Positions 34,465 through 43,300 of a DNA stretch of 64,000 nt are shown piece by piece. This stretch comes from Frigoribacterium sp. Leaf263. Its GTDB lineage: Bacteria; Actinomycetota; Actinomycetes; Actinomycetales; Microbacteriaceae. The stretch spans positions 945,135 through 1,009,134 of the forward strand of contig NZ_LMMO01000003.1 in the NCBI RefSeq assembly GCF_001422285.1, given 5' to 3'. A program made the translations under genes and the position numbers. The notes below the pieces were generated by a model. It was not told the origin of the DNA and searched no databases. It saw nothing but the letters and a program-made list of their open reading frames with translations. The stretch's first letter is position 1. Each line of letters begins with the position of its first letter.

Positions 34465-35321
34465 CGACCCCCGCCTCCCCCACCAACCCGTCCGTCCCGC
34501 TGCCCGACGGCCGCGTCGTCCCCGCGCTCGGACAGGGCACGTGGCGGCTCGGCGACGATCCCCGGCGACGCGAGTCCGAGATCGCCGCGCTGCGGGCGGG
34601 CCTCGACGCCGGTCTCACCCTGATCGACACGGCCGAGATGTACGGGCAGGGCGCCTCGGAACGCCTCGTCGGCGAGGCCATCGAGGGTCGCCGCGACGAG
34701 GTCTTCGTCGTCGGCAAGGTGCTGCCCGACAACGCCTCGCGGCGCGGCACCGTCGAGGCCTGCCACGCCAGCCTCGAACGCCTGGGTCTCGAGCGCCTCG
34801 ATCTGTACCTGCTGCACTGGCGCGGCCGGCACCCGCTGACCGACACCGTCGAGGGGATGGAGGAGCTGGTCGCCGAGGGCGCGATCGGGGGCTGGGGCGT
34901 CAGCAACTTCGACCTCGAGGACATGACCGAGCTCGTCGGACCAGCCGGCGGCGTCAACGTGCAGACGAACCAGATCCTCTACAACCTCGCGCGCCGCGGG
35001 CCGGAGTTCGAGCTGCTGCCCTGGGCGCGCGACCGGGGCATGCCGCTCATGTCGTACTCGCCCGTCGACGGCGGCGAGCTGCTCGACCATCCCGTGCTGC
35101 GCACGGTCGCCGCCGAGATGGGCGCGACGCCCGCGCAGGTCGCCCTCGCCTGGGTGCTCCGACTCGCGCCGGACATGCTGGCGGCGGTCAAGGCGGCGAC
35201 GACCGAGCATGCGCTCGAGAACGCCGCCGCCCTCGCCATCGACCTGGACGACCGCGCCGTCGTCCAGCTGGAGCGTGCGTTCCCCGCGCCGACGGGACCG
35301 GAGCCGCTCGAGATGCGCTGA
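34461..35321 (+). CDS. Aldo/keto reductase (third in the window)
   Basis: The 286-residue protein begins MTTPASPTNPSVPLPDGRVV. It shows TLIDTAEMYGQGASERLVGE (Asp, Tyr), VVGKVLPDN (Lys) and YLLHWRGRHPL (His), as in the YeaE-type group. It is translationally coupled to the EI24 membrane protein through an ATGA overlap. A dispersed repeat copy starts two bases after the stop. Confidence 0.9.
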   Translation: MTTPASPTNPSVPLPDGRVVPALGQGTWRLGDDPRRRESEIAALRAGLDAGLTLIDTAEMYGQGASERLVGEAIEGRRDEVFVVGKVLPDNASRRGTVEACHASLERLGLERLDLYLLHWRGRHPLTDTVEGMEELVAEGAIGGWGVSNFDLEDMTELVGPAGGVNVQTNQILYNLARRGPEFELLPWARDRGMPLMSYSPVDGGELLDHPVLRTVAAEMGATPAQVALAWVLRLAPDMLAAVKAATTEHALENAAALAIDLDDRAVVQLERAFPAPTGPEPLEMR

Positions 35322-35322
35322 G

Positions 35323-35390
35323 CCGCGCCTCCTCGGCATCCCTCCCGGCCGGGCCCGGCCAGGGCGTCCGCGGGAGTCGAGGAGGCGCGG
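35323..35390. repeat. Inverted pair of dispersed repeats between convergent genes
   Basis: CCGCGCCTCCTCG (35323-35335) and its exact complement (35378-35390) flank 42 bases. Each copy lies just past a stop codon: two bases after the AKR stop and seven beyond the VOC stop. In RNA from either strand the pair could fold into a 13-bp stem, and it may serve as a bidirectional terminator. Confidence 0.7.
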
Positions 35391-35396
35391 GTCGAC

Positions 35397-35879
35397 TCAG
35401 TCGCCCGCGTACGCCTTCTCGAGATCCGCGACCACGAGCCGGGTCATGCCCATCATCGCGGCCAGGGCGCGCGCCGCGCCCGCCGGATCGTCTCCGCCGA
35501 TGGTCGACTGCATGACCGAGGGCACGATCTGCCACCAGAAGCCCCAGCGGTCGCGCACCCAGCCGCACCGCCCCTCCTGACCGCCGTCGGCGACCAGGGC
35601 GTCCCAGTGACGGTCGAGCTCGTCCTGCCCGCCCACCGGGACGGAGAGCGACACGGCCTCGTTCGGGGTGAATCCGGGCCCGCCGTTGAGCGCCTGGAAC
35701 GGCTGACCGCCGAGCTCGAACTCGACGACCAGGGCCTGACCCGCGAGGGTCGGATCGGGCAGGTCGTCGGGATAGCGCGACACGTTCGTCACGCGCGAGT
35801 CGGCGAAGAGCGACGTGTAGAACGCGGCCGCCGTCTCGGCCTGGCCGTCGAACCACAGGACGGGGGTGATGCGGGGCAC
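35397..35879 (-). CDS. VOC-superfamily (PhnB-like) protein
   Basis: Glyoxalase-fold protein of unknown reaction. The 160-residue sequence starts (M)PRITPVLWFDGQAETAAAFY, and has LVVEFELGGQPFQALNGGPG and WVRDRWGFWWQIVPSVM, typical of PhnB / 3-demethylubiquinone-methyltransferase-like proteins often found in actinobacteria. The GTG start is at 35879. No recognisable operon partner. Confidence 0.85.
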   Translation of the reverse strand: MPRITPVLWFDGQAETAAAFYTSLFADSRVTNVSRYPDDLPDPTLAGQALVVEFELGGQPFQALNGGPGFTPNEAVSLSVPVGGQDELDRHWDALVADGGQEGRCGWVRDRWGFWWQIVPSVMQSTIGGDDPAGAARALAAMMGMTRLVVADLEKAYAGD

Positions 35880-35988
35880 GGGGCCTCCTCGGGTCGTCGA
35901 GCGCGGCGTCGTCGTCGTCGCGAGCCCCAGGCTAGCCCCGCCCGGACCGGAGGGACAGGGCGCCCGGATCGCCGGACGGGACCGCGGC

Positions 35989-37461
35989 TCAGGCCAGGAA
36001 CGCCTCGATCGGGCCGCGGACGAAGTAGACCAGGAACCCGGCGGCGACGATCCACAGCAGGGGGCTGATCCCCCGGGCCCGACCCGAGAGCGCCCGGACG
36101 AGCACCCAGCTGATGAAGCCGGCGCCGATGCCGTTGGCGATGGAGTAGGTCAGCGGCATGACGATGATCGTCAGGAAGACGGGCAGGGCGACGGAGAAGT
36201 CGGTCCAGTCGATGTCCTTGATCTGCGACACCATCAGGGCGCCGACGATGACCAGCGCCGCCGAGGCCACCTCGAGGGGCACGACCTGCGTCAGCGGCGT
36301 GAAGAACATCGCGAGGATGAACAGGACGCCGGTGACGATCGAGGCGAAGCCCGTGCGGGCGCCCTCGCCGATGCCCGACGCCGACTCGACGAAGACGGTG
36401 TTCGACGACGAGCTCGTCGCGCCGCCGGCGACCGCGCCGATCCCCTCGACCACGAGCGCCGACCGCAGACGCGGGAACGTGCCCTTCTCGTCGGCCACGT
36501 CGGAGGCCTTCGCGAGCCCCGTCATGGTGCCCATCGCGTCGAAGAAGTTCGTGAACACCAGGGTGAAGACGAGCATCACGGCCGACAGCACCCCGATGCG
36601 CGCGAACGCCCCGAAGCTGACGTCTCCGATCAGAGACAGGTCGGGCAGGGCGACGACCTGGGTCGGCAGCACCGGCGCGTTGAGGTTCCATTTGTCGGCG
36701 TCCTGACCGAGCGACGGGCCGACGCGGAAGATGGATTCGAGCACGATCGAGATGACGGTCGTGCCGACGATGCCGATCAGGATGGCGCCCTTGACGCGGC
36801 GGGCCATGAGGACGGCGATGGCGATGAGGCCGATCACGAAGGTCAGGGTCGGGAGACTCGCGATCGACCCCGCGTCGCCGAGCTGGACCGGGGGCGACGC
36901 CGAGCCGCTCGGGCGGACGAAGCCCGAGTCGACCAGGCCGATGAACGCGATGAACAGACCGATGCCGACCGTGATGGCCGTCTTGAGCGCCGCGGGAACG
37001 GCGTTGAAGATCAGTCCGCGCAGCCCGGTCACGGCGAGGATCGTGATGACGAGGCCGTTGATCACGACGAGCCCCATCGCCTCGGGCCACGTGACGTCGT
37101 TCACCACGTTGACGGCGAGGAAGGAGTTGATGCCGAGGCCCGCGGCGAACGCGAACGGGAGGCGCGCGACGGCTCCGAAGAGGATCGTCATCACACCGGC
37201 GGTCAGAGCCGTGACCGCTGCGACCTGATCGTTCTGCAGCCAGCCGCCCGTGACGTCCTGGGCGGCCTGGTCGGCGCTGAAACCGCCGAGGATGAGCGGG
37301 TTGAGGATCACGATGTACGCCATCGTGACGAAGGTCACGATGCCGCCGCGGAACTCCCGGGCCCACGACGAGCCCCGGGCCGTGATCTCGAAGTAGCGGT
37401 CGAGTCGACCGTCGGGCCGGGTCGGGGACGTGGCGGGGCCGGTGGGCGCGGACGTGGTCAT
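35989..37461 (-). CDS. NCS2-family purine (hypoxanthine/guanine) permease, AzgA type
   Basis: Proton-coupled nucleobase importer with about 12-14 membrane segments. The 490-residue protein has the AzgA-like N-terminus TARGSSWAREFRGGIVTFVT followed by MAYIVILNPLIL, then FAAGLGINSFLAV and the NTVFVESASGIGEGARTGFA motif. It lies downstream of the pxp operon on the same strand, 54 bases from the biotin carboxylase homolog, so co-transcription is possible. A physiological link is not obvious. Confidence 0.9.
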   Translation of the reverse strand: MTTSAPTGPATSPTRPDGRLDRYFEITARGSSWAREFRGGIVTFVTMAYIVILNPLILGGFSADQAAQDVTGGWLQNDQVAAVTALTAGVMTILFGAVARLPFAFAAGLGINSFLAVNVVNDVTWPEAMGLVVINGLVITILAVTGLRGLIFNAVPAALKTAITVGIGLFIAFIGLVDSGFVRPSGSASPPVQLGDAGSIASLPTLTFVIGLIAIAVLMARRVKGAILIGIVGTTVISIVLESIFRVGPSLGQDADKWNLNAPVLPTQVVALPDLSLIGDVSFGAFARIGVLSAVMLVFTLVFTNFFDAMGTMTGLAKASDVADEKGTFPRLRSALVVEGIGAVAGGATSSSSNTVFVESASGIGEGARTGFASIVTGVLFILAMFFTPLTQVVPLEVASAALVIVGALMVSQIKDIDWTDFSVALPVFLTIIVMPLTYSIANGIGAGFISWVLVRALSGRARGISPLLWIVAAGFLVYFVRGPIEAFLA

Positions 37462-37515
37462 GAGGCGACTCCGAGGTGAGGGGCGTAGCCCGGCGGCCGC
37501 GGGCAGACGCCCAGC

Positions 37516-39063
37516 TTACGGCCGCGCGGAGTGGTCGACGGGCGCGGTCGTCGCGGCGGCCGTGTCCGCCGCGGCGACGACGGCGGCGACCACGTCGGTC
37601 GCCGACAGCGCCGCCGCGAGGGTCACCTCGAGCCGCTCGCCGTCGACCTCGATCCAGGTCCGCAGCAGATCGGCCGACCGCCCCGGCCCCGGTGTCGAGA
37701 CCGCCAGGGCCTCCAGCCCGTCGAGCTCGGTCTCGACCCACCGCGTGTGGACGGCGAACCGCCCCCCGTCGGCGGTGAAGGCCGGTTCGTCGATCAGCAG
37801 ACGGTGGAAGGGCGCCGTCGTCGCCGGCCCCTCGACCGTGAGAGCCGAGAGCGCCCGACGCGCCCTCCGGAGGGCCTCGTCGCGATCGCGACCGCTCACC
37901 GTGAGGGTCAGGAGGAGCGGGTCGCGCCCGATCGGCGCCGTGCCCTCGACGCCGACGCCGGGATCGATGCGGACGCCGGGCCCGCCCGGCAGCGACAGGG
38001 CCGTCACGGCGGTCGGGGTCGGGAGGAACCCGCGACCCGGATCCTCCGCGATGACCCGGAAGGTCAGGGCGTGGGAGATCGCCTCGGGCAGGTCGTCGAC
38101 CTCGAGGGGACGACCGTCGGCGACGAGGAGCTGCTGCCGGACGAGATCGACCCCGGTCGACTGCTCGGTCGCCGCGTGCTCGACGGCGAGAGCCGTGCCG
38201 AACTCGAGGAACGACACCGCGCCCGCCTGCGACACGAGGAACTCGACCGTCCCGGCGCCGCGGTAGGCCACGGCGACGGCGAGGGAGCGCGCGGTCGCCA
38301 CCACCTCGTCCCGCTGCTCGTCGGTGAGGAACGGCGCCGGCGACTCGGCGACGAGCTTCTGGTGCCGTCGCTGGACGGAGCAGTCGCGGACGTCGACGAC
38401 GACGACGCCGCCCCGTCCGTCGCCGAGCACCTGGGCCTCGACGTGGCGGGGCCGGTCGAGGTACTGCTCGACGAAGCACTCGCCGCGCCCGAAGACGGCC
38501 GCGGCCTCGCGGACGGCCGAGTCGAGGAAGTCGGCGACCTCGTCGAGGCGGCGGGCGACGCGCAGGCCCACCCCTCCCCCGCCGTGGGCGGCCTTCAGCG
38601 CGATGGGCATGCCGTGGCGCTGCGCGAAGACGACGGCGTCGGACGCCCGCTCGATCGGGCCCGCCGTGCCGACGACCAGCGCCGCCCCGACCGAGTCCGC
38701 CAGGGCGCGGGTGGCGATCTTGTCGCCGAGCGTCTCCATCGACTCGGGGGTCGGTCCGATCCAGGTCAGCCCCGCGGCGACGACGCGACGGGCGAACTCG
38801 GCGTTCTCGGAGAGCGGCCCGCACCCCGGATGCACGGCGTCCGCCCCGCTGCGGCGCGCGATGTCGAGGAGGGCGCCCATGTCGAGGTACGCGTCGACCT
38901 CGCCGCTGGACGGGAGGGCCCACGCCTCGTCGGCGGATCCGACGTGCAGGGCGTCGGCGTCGTCCGCGGCGTGGACGGCGACGGATCCGAGGTCGAGCTC
39001 GGCGCAGGCGCCGATGATGCGGACGGCGATGAGACCGCGCTCGGCGACGAGGACCTTCCTCAT
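37516..39063 (-). CDS. Biotin carboxylase homolog with altered active site, in the pxp operon
   Basis: ATP-grasp protein related to acetyl-CoA carboxylase subunit AccC, 515 residues. Kept features are GDK (Lys115), LKAAHGGGG, RPRHVEAQVLGD, RDCSVQRRHQK and FRVIAEDP. The catalytic segment that reads EMNTRLQVEH in active enzymes reads EFGTALAVEH (residues 287-296), so the Asn and Arg are Gly289 and Ala291. The glycine loop has Val for Arg, and the opening reads VAERGLIAVR rather than IANRGEIAVR. There is no biotinyl (MKM) domain. The ATG overlaps the pxpBC stop by four bases. It may be inactive or changed in function. Confidence 0.85.
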   Translation of the reverse strand: MRKVLVAERGLIAVRIIGACAELDLGSVAVHAADDADALHVGSADEAWALPSSGEVDAYLDMGALLDIARRSGADAVHPGCGPLSENAEFARRVVAAGLTWIGPTPESMETLGDKIATRALADSVGAALVVGTAGPIERASDAVVFAQRHGMPIALKAAHGGGGVGLRVARRLDEVADFLDSAVREAAAVFGRGECFVEQYLDRPRHVEAQVLGDGRGGVVVVDVRDCSVQRRHQKLVAESPAPFLTDEQRDEVVATARSLAVAVAYRGAGTVEFLVSQAGAVSFLEFGTALAVEHAATEQSTGVDLVRQQLLVADGRPLEVDDLPEAISHALTFRVIAEDPGRGFLPTPTAVTALSLPGGPGVRIDPGVGVEGTAPIGRDPLLLTLTVSGRDRDEALRRARRALSALTVEGPATTAPFHRLLIDEPAFTADGGRFAVHTRWVETELDGLEALAVSTPGPGRSADLLRTWIEVDGERLEVTLAAALSATDVVAAVVAAADTAAATTAPVDHSARP

Positions 39064-40835
39064 GCCTCGTCACCCCTCTCGGGGACGGCGGCGGGGGTCG
39101 GCGTCGCCACCGGACGCCCGGAGGCCGTTCGCGCACGGAGGTCCGGCCCCGGCACGGCGCGGAACCGCACGCGCGCCCCGACGGGCACCTGCGCGGCCCG
39201 GTCGAGCTGATCGCCGACGACGCAGGCGACGACCGGGTAGCCGCCCGTCACCGGGTGATCGGCCATGAACAGGACGGGCTGCCCGTCGGGCGGGACCTGC
39301 ACGGCACCGGAGACCGTGGCCTCGCTGTCGAGCTCGCGCGCGACGGCGCGCTCGAGCGGGACGGCGCCCTCGAGACGCAGACCGATGCGATTCGATCGCG
39401 GCGTCACGGTCCACTCCTGCTCGGTCAGCCGGGCGAGGGCCTCCTCGGTGAACCAGTCGTCGCGGGGCCCGAGGACGACGTCGAGGAACGTCACCTCGTC
39501 GGGCGCGGAGACGGTCCGCTGCACGTGCGGGCCGGCGGCGGCGACGGACTCCGACCAGCCCCGCGCCACGACGAGCTCGTCGCCCGCCCGCAGACGCTCG
39601 GGGCCGAGCCCCGCCAGGACGTCGCCCGACGCGCTGTCGAGGACGGGATCGACCAGCCAGCCGCCGCGGACCGCGAGATACGAGTACACGCCCCGAGGAG
39701 GCGCGCCCACCTCGAGTACGTCGCCGTCGTCGAGCGCGAAGGGGGTCCCGACGACGAGGTCGCGCCGTTCGCCGCCGTGATCGACCGTGATCGGCACGGG
39801 GGCGCCCGCGATCGCGACCACGAGGTCGCCGCGCGCCGCCGCCACCAGACCGCCGTAGGCGAGCTCGAGCGCCGCCGACCCCGTCGACGAGCCGACCAGC
39901 CGGTTCGCCTCGCGGAGGGCGCGGTGGTCCATGGCGCCCGACCGCGAGACGCCGAGACCCGAGCGGCCGGGACGGCCCAGGTCTTCGATGATGCTGAACG
40001 GCCCCGGCTCGGACACGACGAGCGCCCGGGTGGGCGAGACGGCCGGGTCCGCGGCGTGCTCGACCGTGGCGGCCCGGAGCCGGACGGGAGCCGTCGTCGG
40101 CTGGCCGACCCGCGCCTCCTCGGTCCGGTCGTCGCCGTGCGGCGTGCTGACGGACTCGGGCGTGACGGCGCCCGCGTGCTCGGCGACGGCGACGAAGCGC
40201 ACGCGCATCCCGGGCTGGAGCAGGGCGGGGACCCGCTCGGAGAGATCCCACATGGGGACCGTCGTGCGACCGACGAGCTGCCAGCCGCCCGGGCTCTCGC
40301 GCGGGTAGACGCCCGAGAAGCCCGCCGCGAGGGCCACGGCCCCGGCCGGGACGCTCGTGCGGGGGACGTCGCGACGGGGCACGTCGAGCGCCGGGTCGCC
40401 GCCCGACAGATAGGCGAAGCCGGGCGCGAAGCCCGTGAACGCGACCGTGTGCACGGCCGAGGTGTGTCGGCGGACGACCTCGTCGACGCTCAGGCCCGTG
40501 AGACGCGCGACCTCGTCGAGATCCGCCCCGTCGTAGTGCACCGGGATCTCGACGAGGCGACCGCTCGTGGCGGCGTCGCGGGACTTCGGCAGCGACCGGA
40601 TGACCGCCAGCAGCGACCGGACGGGCAGAAGACTCGGGAGGAACCGCACCGCGACGGTGCGGGCGGCGGGCACGACGTCGAGGAGACCCGCGACCGGCTG
40701 GGCGAGGAGGGCGCCGAACACCGCGAGCGACTCGTCGAGACCACCCGTCTCGATCAGGATGCCGTCGGTGCCGAGCGGCAGGACCCGCAGATGCGCGATC
40801 GCCGACTCGAGATCGACCCCGTGGTCGTCGGTCAC
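39060..40835 (-). CDS. Fused 5-oxoprolinase subunits PxpB-PxpC (KipI-KipA type)
   Basis: Part of the ATP-dependent 5-oxoprolinase that opens 5-oxoproline to glutamate. The 591-residue protein joins a PxpB/KipI domain (about 10-220, with FTGFAPGFAYLSGGDPALDV and PRESPGGWQLVGRT) to a PxpC/KipA domain (about 265-570, with IEDLGRPGRSGLGVSRSGAM and NRLVGSSTGSAALEL). The linker contains a copy of the dispersed repeat read as TEEARVG. The GTG at 40835 overlaps the pxpA stop as GTGA. In many bacteria the two subunits are separate genes. Confidence 0.92.
   Translation of the reverse strand: MTDDHGVDLESAIAHLRVLPLGTDGILIETGGLDESLAVFGALLAQPVAGLLDVVPAARTVAVRFLPSLLPVRSLLAVIRSLPKSRDAATSGRLVEIPVHYDGADLDEVARLTGLSVDEVVRRHTSAVHTVAFTGFAPGFAYLSGGDPALDVPRRDVPRTSVPAGAVALAAGFSGVYPRESPGGWQLVGRTTVPMWDLSERVPALLQPGMRVRFVAVAEHAGAVTPESVSTPHGDDRTEEARVGQPTTAPVRLRAATVEHAADPAVSPTRALVVSEPGPFSIIEDLGRPGRSGLGVSRSGAMDHRALREANRLVGSSTGSAALELAYGGLVAAARGDLVVAIAGAPVPITVDHGGERRDLVVGTPFALDDGDVLEVGAPPRGVYSYLAVRGGWLVDPVLDSASGDVLAGLGPERLRAGDELVVARGWSESVAAAGPHVQRTVSAPDEVTFLDVVLGPRDDWFTEEALARLTEQEWTVTPRSNRIGLRLEGAVPLERAVARELDSEATVSGAVQVPPDGQPVLFMADHPVTGGYPVVACVVGDQLDRAAQVPVGARVRFRAVPGPDLRARTASGRPVATPTPAAVPERGDEA
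39695..39705. repeat. Dispersed repeat copy inside pxpBC
   Basis: Exact core, encoding the GAPPRG loop of the PxpC domain on the minus strand. Confidence 0.6.
40111..40121. repeat. Dispersed repeat copy at the PxpB-PxpC linker
   Basis: Exact core within CCCGCGCCTCCTCGG; read on the minus strand it encodes EEARV in the unstructured segment joining the two domains. Confidence 0.7.
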
Positions 40836-41704
40836 GTCGCCGAGCCCCCCGACGGAGGCGAGACGAGCCCGCTGGCGGCCGACGGGGCCCTCGGGGGCTC
40901 GCCCTGCTCGGTCGCCGCCACCTGACGCGGCGTCGCCACGAACGAGCGGACGGCGACGCCGGCCGACTCGAGGCCGCTCCGCAGGCCTGCGGCGATGGCC
41001 GCTGCGCCGGGGGTGTCGCCGTGGACGCAGACCGACTCGGCGTGGAGCTCGAGGTCGGTGCCGTCGACGGCGCGCATGCGCCCCGTCTCGACGAGTCGCA
41101 GCACGCGGTCGACGATCTCGGCGGGGTCGTGCAGCACGGCACCCGGCCGCGTGCGCGGCACGAGTCGGCCGTCGGGTGCGTAGGCGCGATCGGCGAAGGC
41201 CTCGGCGATGGTCGCGAGACCCGCCTCGGACGCCCGACGGAGCACCGCCGACCCGGCCGGACCGACGAGCACGAGCGCCGGGTCGACCCGCGTGACGGCC
41301 TCGATGACCGCGTGCGCGTGCCGACGGCCCCGCTCGTCGTCGACCGCCGTGACCGTGTACAGGGCGCCGTGCGGCTTGACGTAGCGGACCGCCGCCCCGA
41401 CCGACGCCGCGACCCCGGTCAGGGCGCCGATCTGGTAGACGACGTCGCCGATCAGCTCGGCCTCGGAGGCGTCGACGAAGCGGCGCCCGAACCCCGCGAG
41501 ATCGCGATACGAGACGTGGGCCCCGATCGCGACGCCCCGGCGGTGCGCCGCGTCGACCGTCGCGGTCATCGTGAGGGGGTCGCCTGCGTGGAAACCGCAC
41601 GCGACGTTCGCACTCGTCACTGCGGCGAGCAGGGCGTCGTCGTCGCCGAGTGTCCAGCGACCGAACCCCTCGCCGAGGTCGGCGTTCAGATCGATGCTCG
41701 TCAT
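40832..41704 (-). CDS. pxpA: PxpA, LamB/YcsF-family 5-oxoprolinase subunit
   Basis: The 290-residue protein starts MTSIDLNADLGEGFGRWTLG and has SANVACGFHAGDP and GAHVSYRDLAGFGRR, then VKPHGALY, AEAFADRAYAPDGRL and ESVCVHGD. All are signature blocks of YcsF/PxpA. ATG 41704 is chosen because GGAAGG precedes it and the conserved N-terminus begins there; the frame is open to 41764. It is the first gene of the leftward operon pxpA, pxpBC, biotin carboxylase homolog. Confidence 0.94.
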   Translation of the reverse strand: MTSIDLNADLGEGFGRWTLGDDDALLAAVTSANVACGFHAGDPLTMTATVDAAHRRGVAIGAHVSYRDLAGFGRRFVDASEAELIGDVVYQIGALTGVAASVGAAVRYVKPHGALYTVTAVDDERGRRHAHAVIEAVTRVDPALVLVGPAGSAVLRRASEAGLATIAEAFADRAYAPDGRLVPRTRPGAVLHDPAEIVDRVLRLVETGRMRAVDGTDLELHAESVCVHGDTPGAAAIAAGLRSGLESAGVAVRSFVATPRQVAATEQGEPPRAPSAASGLVSPPSGGSAT

Positions 41705-41804
41705 GCGGGGCCTTCCGGGCTGCTCGGGGCGATGCGTCGGGTGCGCAGAGGGGTCGTTCCCCACCGTAGCGGGGCGGGCGCGACGACCGCTGGGTGCGAG
41801 CCGG

Positions 41805-42257
41805 TCAGGAGGCGCGGCGCACGAGCAGGGCCCGGGTCACCAGCGGCCACTGCAGGGGCAGCCGCGCGATCGCGATCGCCGTCCGGGCCGAGGAGGCGCG
41901 CTCGCTGCGGACGGACCGCGTCGCCATCGACACGTTGGCCGGGAACACCGCCACGAACAGCGCCGCCGCGAGGCCGCCGCCCAGACGACGGGTGGGGCGG
42001 GACGCGAGGAGGGCCGCGACGACGACCTCGGCGAGCCCGGAGACGATCGTGTAGGAGCGGGCGGAGCCGGGGAGCGACCGCGGCACGATCGAGTCGAACA
42101 CCGCCGGGCGCACGAGGTGCAGGACCCCGCTGACGCCGAGGGCCCCGGCGAGCGCCCGGGCCGTGGTGCGGGCTCGGGCGGCGTCGGGGTGGGTCGACCC
42201 GGGGGCGGGGCGGAGGGGGTCCGGGGTGCGGGAGAAGCGGCGGGTCATGGTCCCCAT
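41805..42257 (-). CDS. DoxX-like membrane protein
   Basis: Probable DoxX/DUF4267-type protein of 150 residues with four hydrophobic segments (ALAGALGVSGVLHLV, YTIVSGLAEVVVAALL, GLAAALFVAVFPANV and a C-terminal one near LPLQWPLVTRALLV). Family assignment is tentative. The ATG at 42257 gives MGTMTRRF; an inner ATG three codons on is equally possible. A dispersed repeat copy encodes RASS in the last third, and a near-copy overlaps the stop (41807-41816). Confidence 0.7.
   Translation of the reverse strand: MGTMTRRFSRTPDPLRPAPGSTHPDAARARTTARALAGALGVSGVLHLVRPAVFDSIVPRSLPGSARSYTIVSGLAEVVVAALLASRPTRRLGGGLAAALFVAVFPANVSMATRSVRSERASSARTAIAIARLPLQWPLVTRALLVRRAS
41890..41900. repeat. Dispersed repeat copy inside the DoxX-like gene
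   Basis: Exact core; encodes RASS between the third and fourth hydrophobic segments. A 10-of-11 copy lies 74 bases away at 41807-41816, over the stop codon. Confidence 0.6.
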
Positions 42258-42267
42258 GGTGCTCGCC

Positions 42268-42278
42268 CGCGCCTCCTC
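42268..42278. repeat. Dispersed repeat copy 5' of the DoxX-like gene
   Basis: Exact core within CCCGCGCCTCCTCGG. It lies 10 bases before the DoxX start; on that gene's strand it reads GAGGAGG and could act as its ribosome site (GAGGAGG-N15-ATG, distance long). Confidence 0.65.
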
Positions 42279-42346
42279 GGCCGGTCAGCGGAGTCGGCGT
42301 GGCCCGAGTCGGGGGCCCTGCGGTCCGGCTCGCGAGAGGGGGGCGG

Positions 42347-43204
42347 TCAGACGGCGCGACTGACGCCGCGGCTCATGATCGCCGTGGTCAGGGCGTCGAC
42401 GGTCTCGCGGGGCGCGGCGGGGTTCGCGACGAGGACGTAGTCGACGTCGCCGAGGTCGGGCAGCGAGAAGCGGCGGCTGACCTTGACGAGGTCGGAGGGG
42501 ATGAGCGAGAAGGGGAACGCGGCGACGCCCATGCCGGCGCGGACGGCGGCCAGCATGCCGTTCACGTCGCGGGTGTTGCAGGTGATGCGCCAGGTGCGGC
42601 CGGCGGACTCGAGGGCGTCGATGGCGAGCTGGCGGCTGAGGCTCGGCGCCTGGTACGCGATGAGGGGAACGGGCTGGCCGGTCTCGATCTGCAGCTTCTC
42701 CTGCGCCATCCAGACCATGGAGTCGCCGGCGACGCGGGTGCCCTCGGCGCTCTCGCCCGCGGTCTGCTTGACGAAGATGAGGTCGAGATGCCCGGCGGCG
42801 AGCCGTCTGCGGAGCGGGGCGCTCTGGTTGACGGTGAGCTCGAGGTTGATCTGCGGGTGGAGCTGACGGAAGTGGCGGAGGATGCGGGGCAGCTGCGTGA
42901 TGGCGAGGTCGTCGGCGGCGCCGAAGCGCAGACGCCCGCTCATGGCGGAGCCGCTGAAGTAGCTCTCGGCGGCGCTGTGCGCGGCGAGGATGGTCCGCGC
43001 GAAGCCGGCCATGGCGTCGCCGTTGTCGGTGAGCCTGACCTCGCGGGTGTCGCGGGTGACGAGCGTGCGACCGGCGGCCTTCTCGAGCCGGCCGATGTGC
43101 TGACTGACGGTGGGCTGGCTGATGCCGAGCCGGAGCCCCGCGTTCGTGAAGCTGCGCGTCTCGGCGACGGCGAGGAACGTGGCGAGCAGCGCGGGGTCGA
43201 ACAT
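42347..43204 (-). CDS. LysR-family transcriptional regulator
   Basis: The 285-residue protein has the N-terminal LysR helix-turn-helix (LLATFLAVAETRSFTNAGLR followed by LGISQPTVSQHIGRLEKAAG) and a periplasmic-binding-like effector domain (LRFGAADDLAITQLPRIL onward). ATG 43204 fits the family start and has AGAGG eight bases upstream; a longer frame to 43246 exists. It is divergent from the MFS transporter gene, which it probably controls. Confidence 0.9.
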   Translation of the reverse strand: MFDPALLATFLAVAETRSFTNAGLRLGISQPTVSQHIGRLEKAAGRTLVTRDTREVRLTDNGDAMAGFARTILAAHSAAESYFSGSAMSGRLRFGAADDLAITQLPRILRHFRQLHPQINLELTVNQSAPLRRRLAAGHLDLIFVKQTAGESAEGTRVAGDSMVWMAQEKLQIETGQPVPLIAYQAPSLSRQLAIDALESAGRTWRITCNTRDVNGMLAAVRAGMGVAAFPFSLIPSDLVKVSRRFSLPDLGDVDYVLVANPAAPRETVDALTTAIMSRGVSRAV

Positions 43205-43226
43205 CGGGATCCTCTCGTCGTCGCAC

Positions 43227-43255
43227 ATTGCGATATCGGATGACACTGATTGCGA
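43227..43255. promoter_or_regulatory. Putative LysR operator between lysR and the MFS gene
   Basis: An 8-bp palindrome CGATATCG (43231-43238) sits in an AT-richer patch. ATTGCGA occurs at 43227 and again at 43249, a 22-base period. LysR proteins bind dyads in divergent regions like this; the exact site is inferred. Confidence 0.45.
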
Positions 43256-43286
43256 CCATAGCGGGTCCGAATGACGATCGGGCCCG

Positions 43287-43292
43287 TACCGT
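43287..43292 (+). promoter_or_regulatory. -10 element of the MFS transporter gene
   Basis: TACCGT is eight bases before the ATG at 43301, with GAGGG between; leaderless or very short leader. Confidence 0.4.
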
Positions 43293-43300
43293 CGTGAGGG

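Noticed and set aside
35789-39136. Very long open frame (1115 codons) opposite or overlapping the permease and carboxylase genes
   Set aside because: Its translation is Arg/Pro-rich low complexity with no family motifs, while real genes occupy the same DNA in another frame; a GC-rich artefact.
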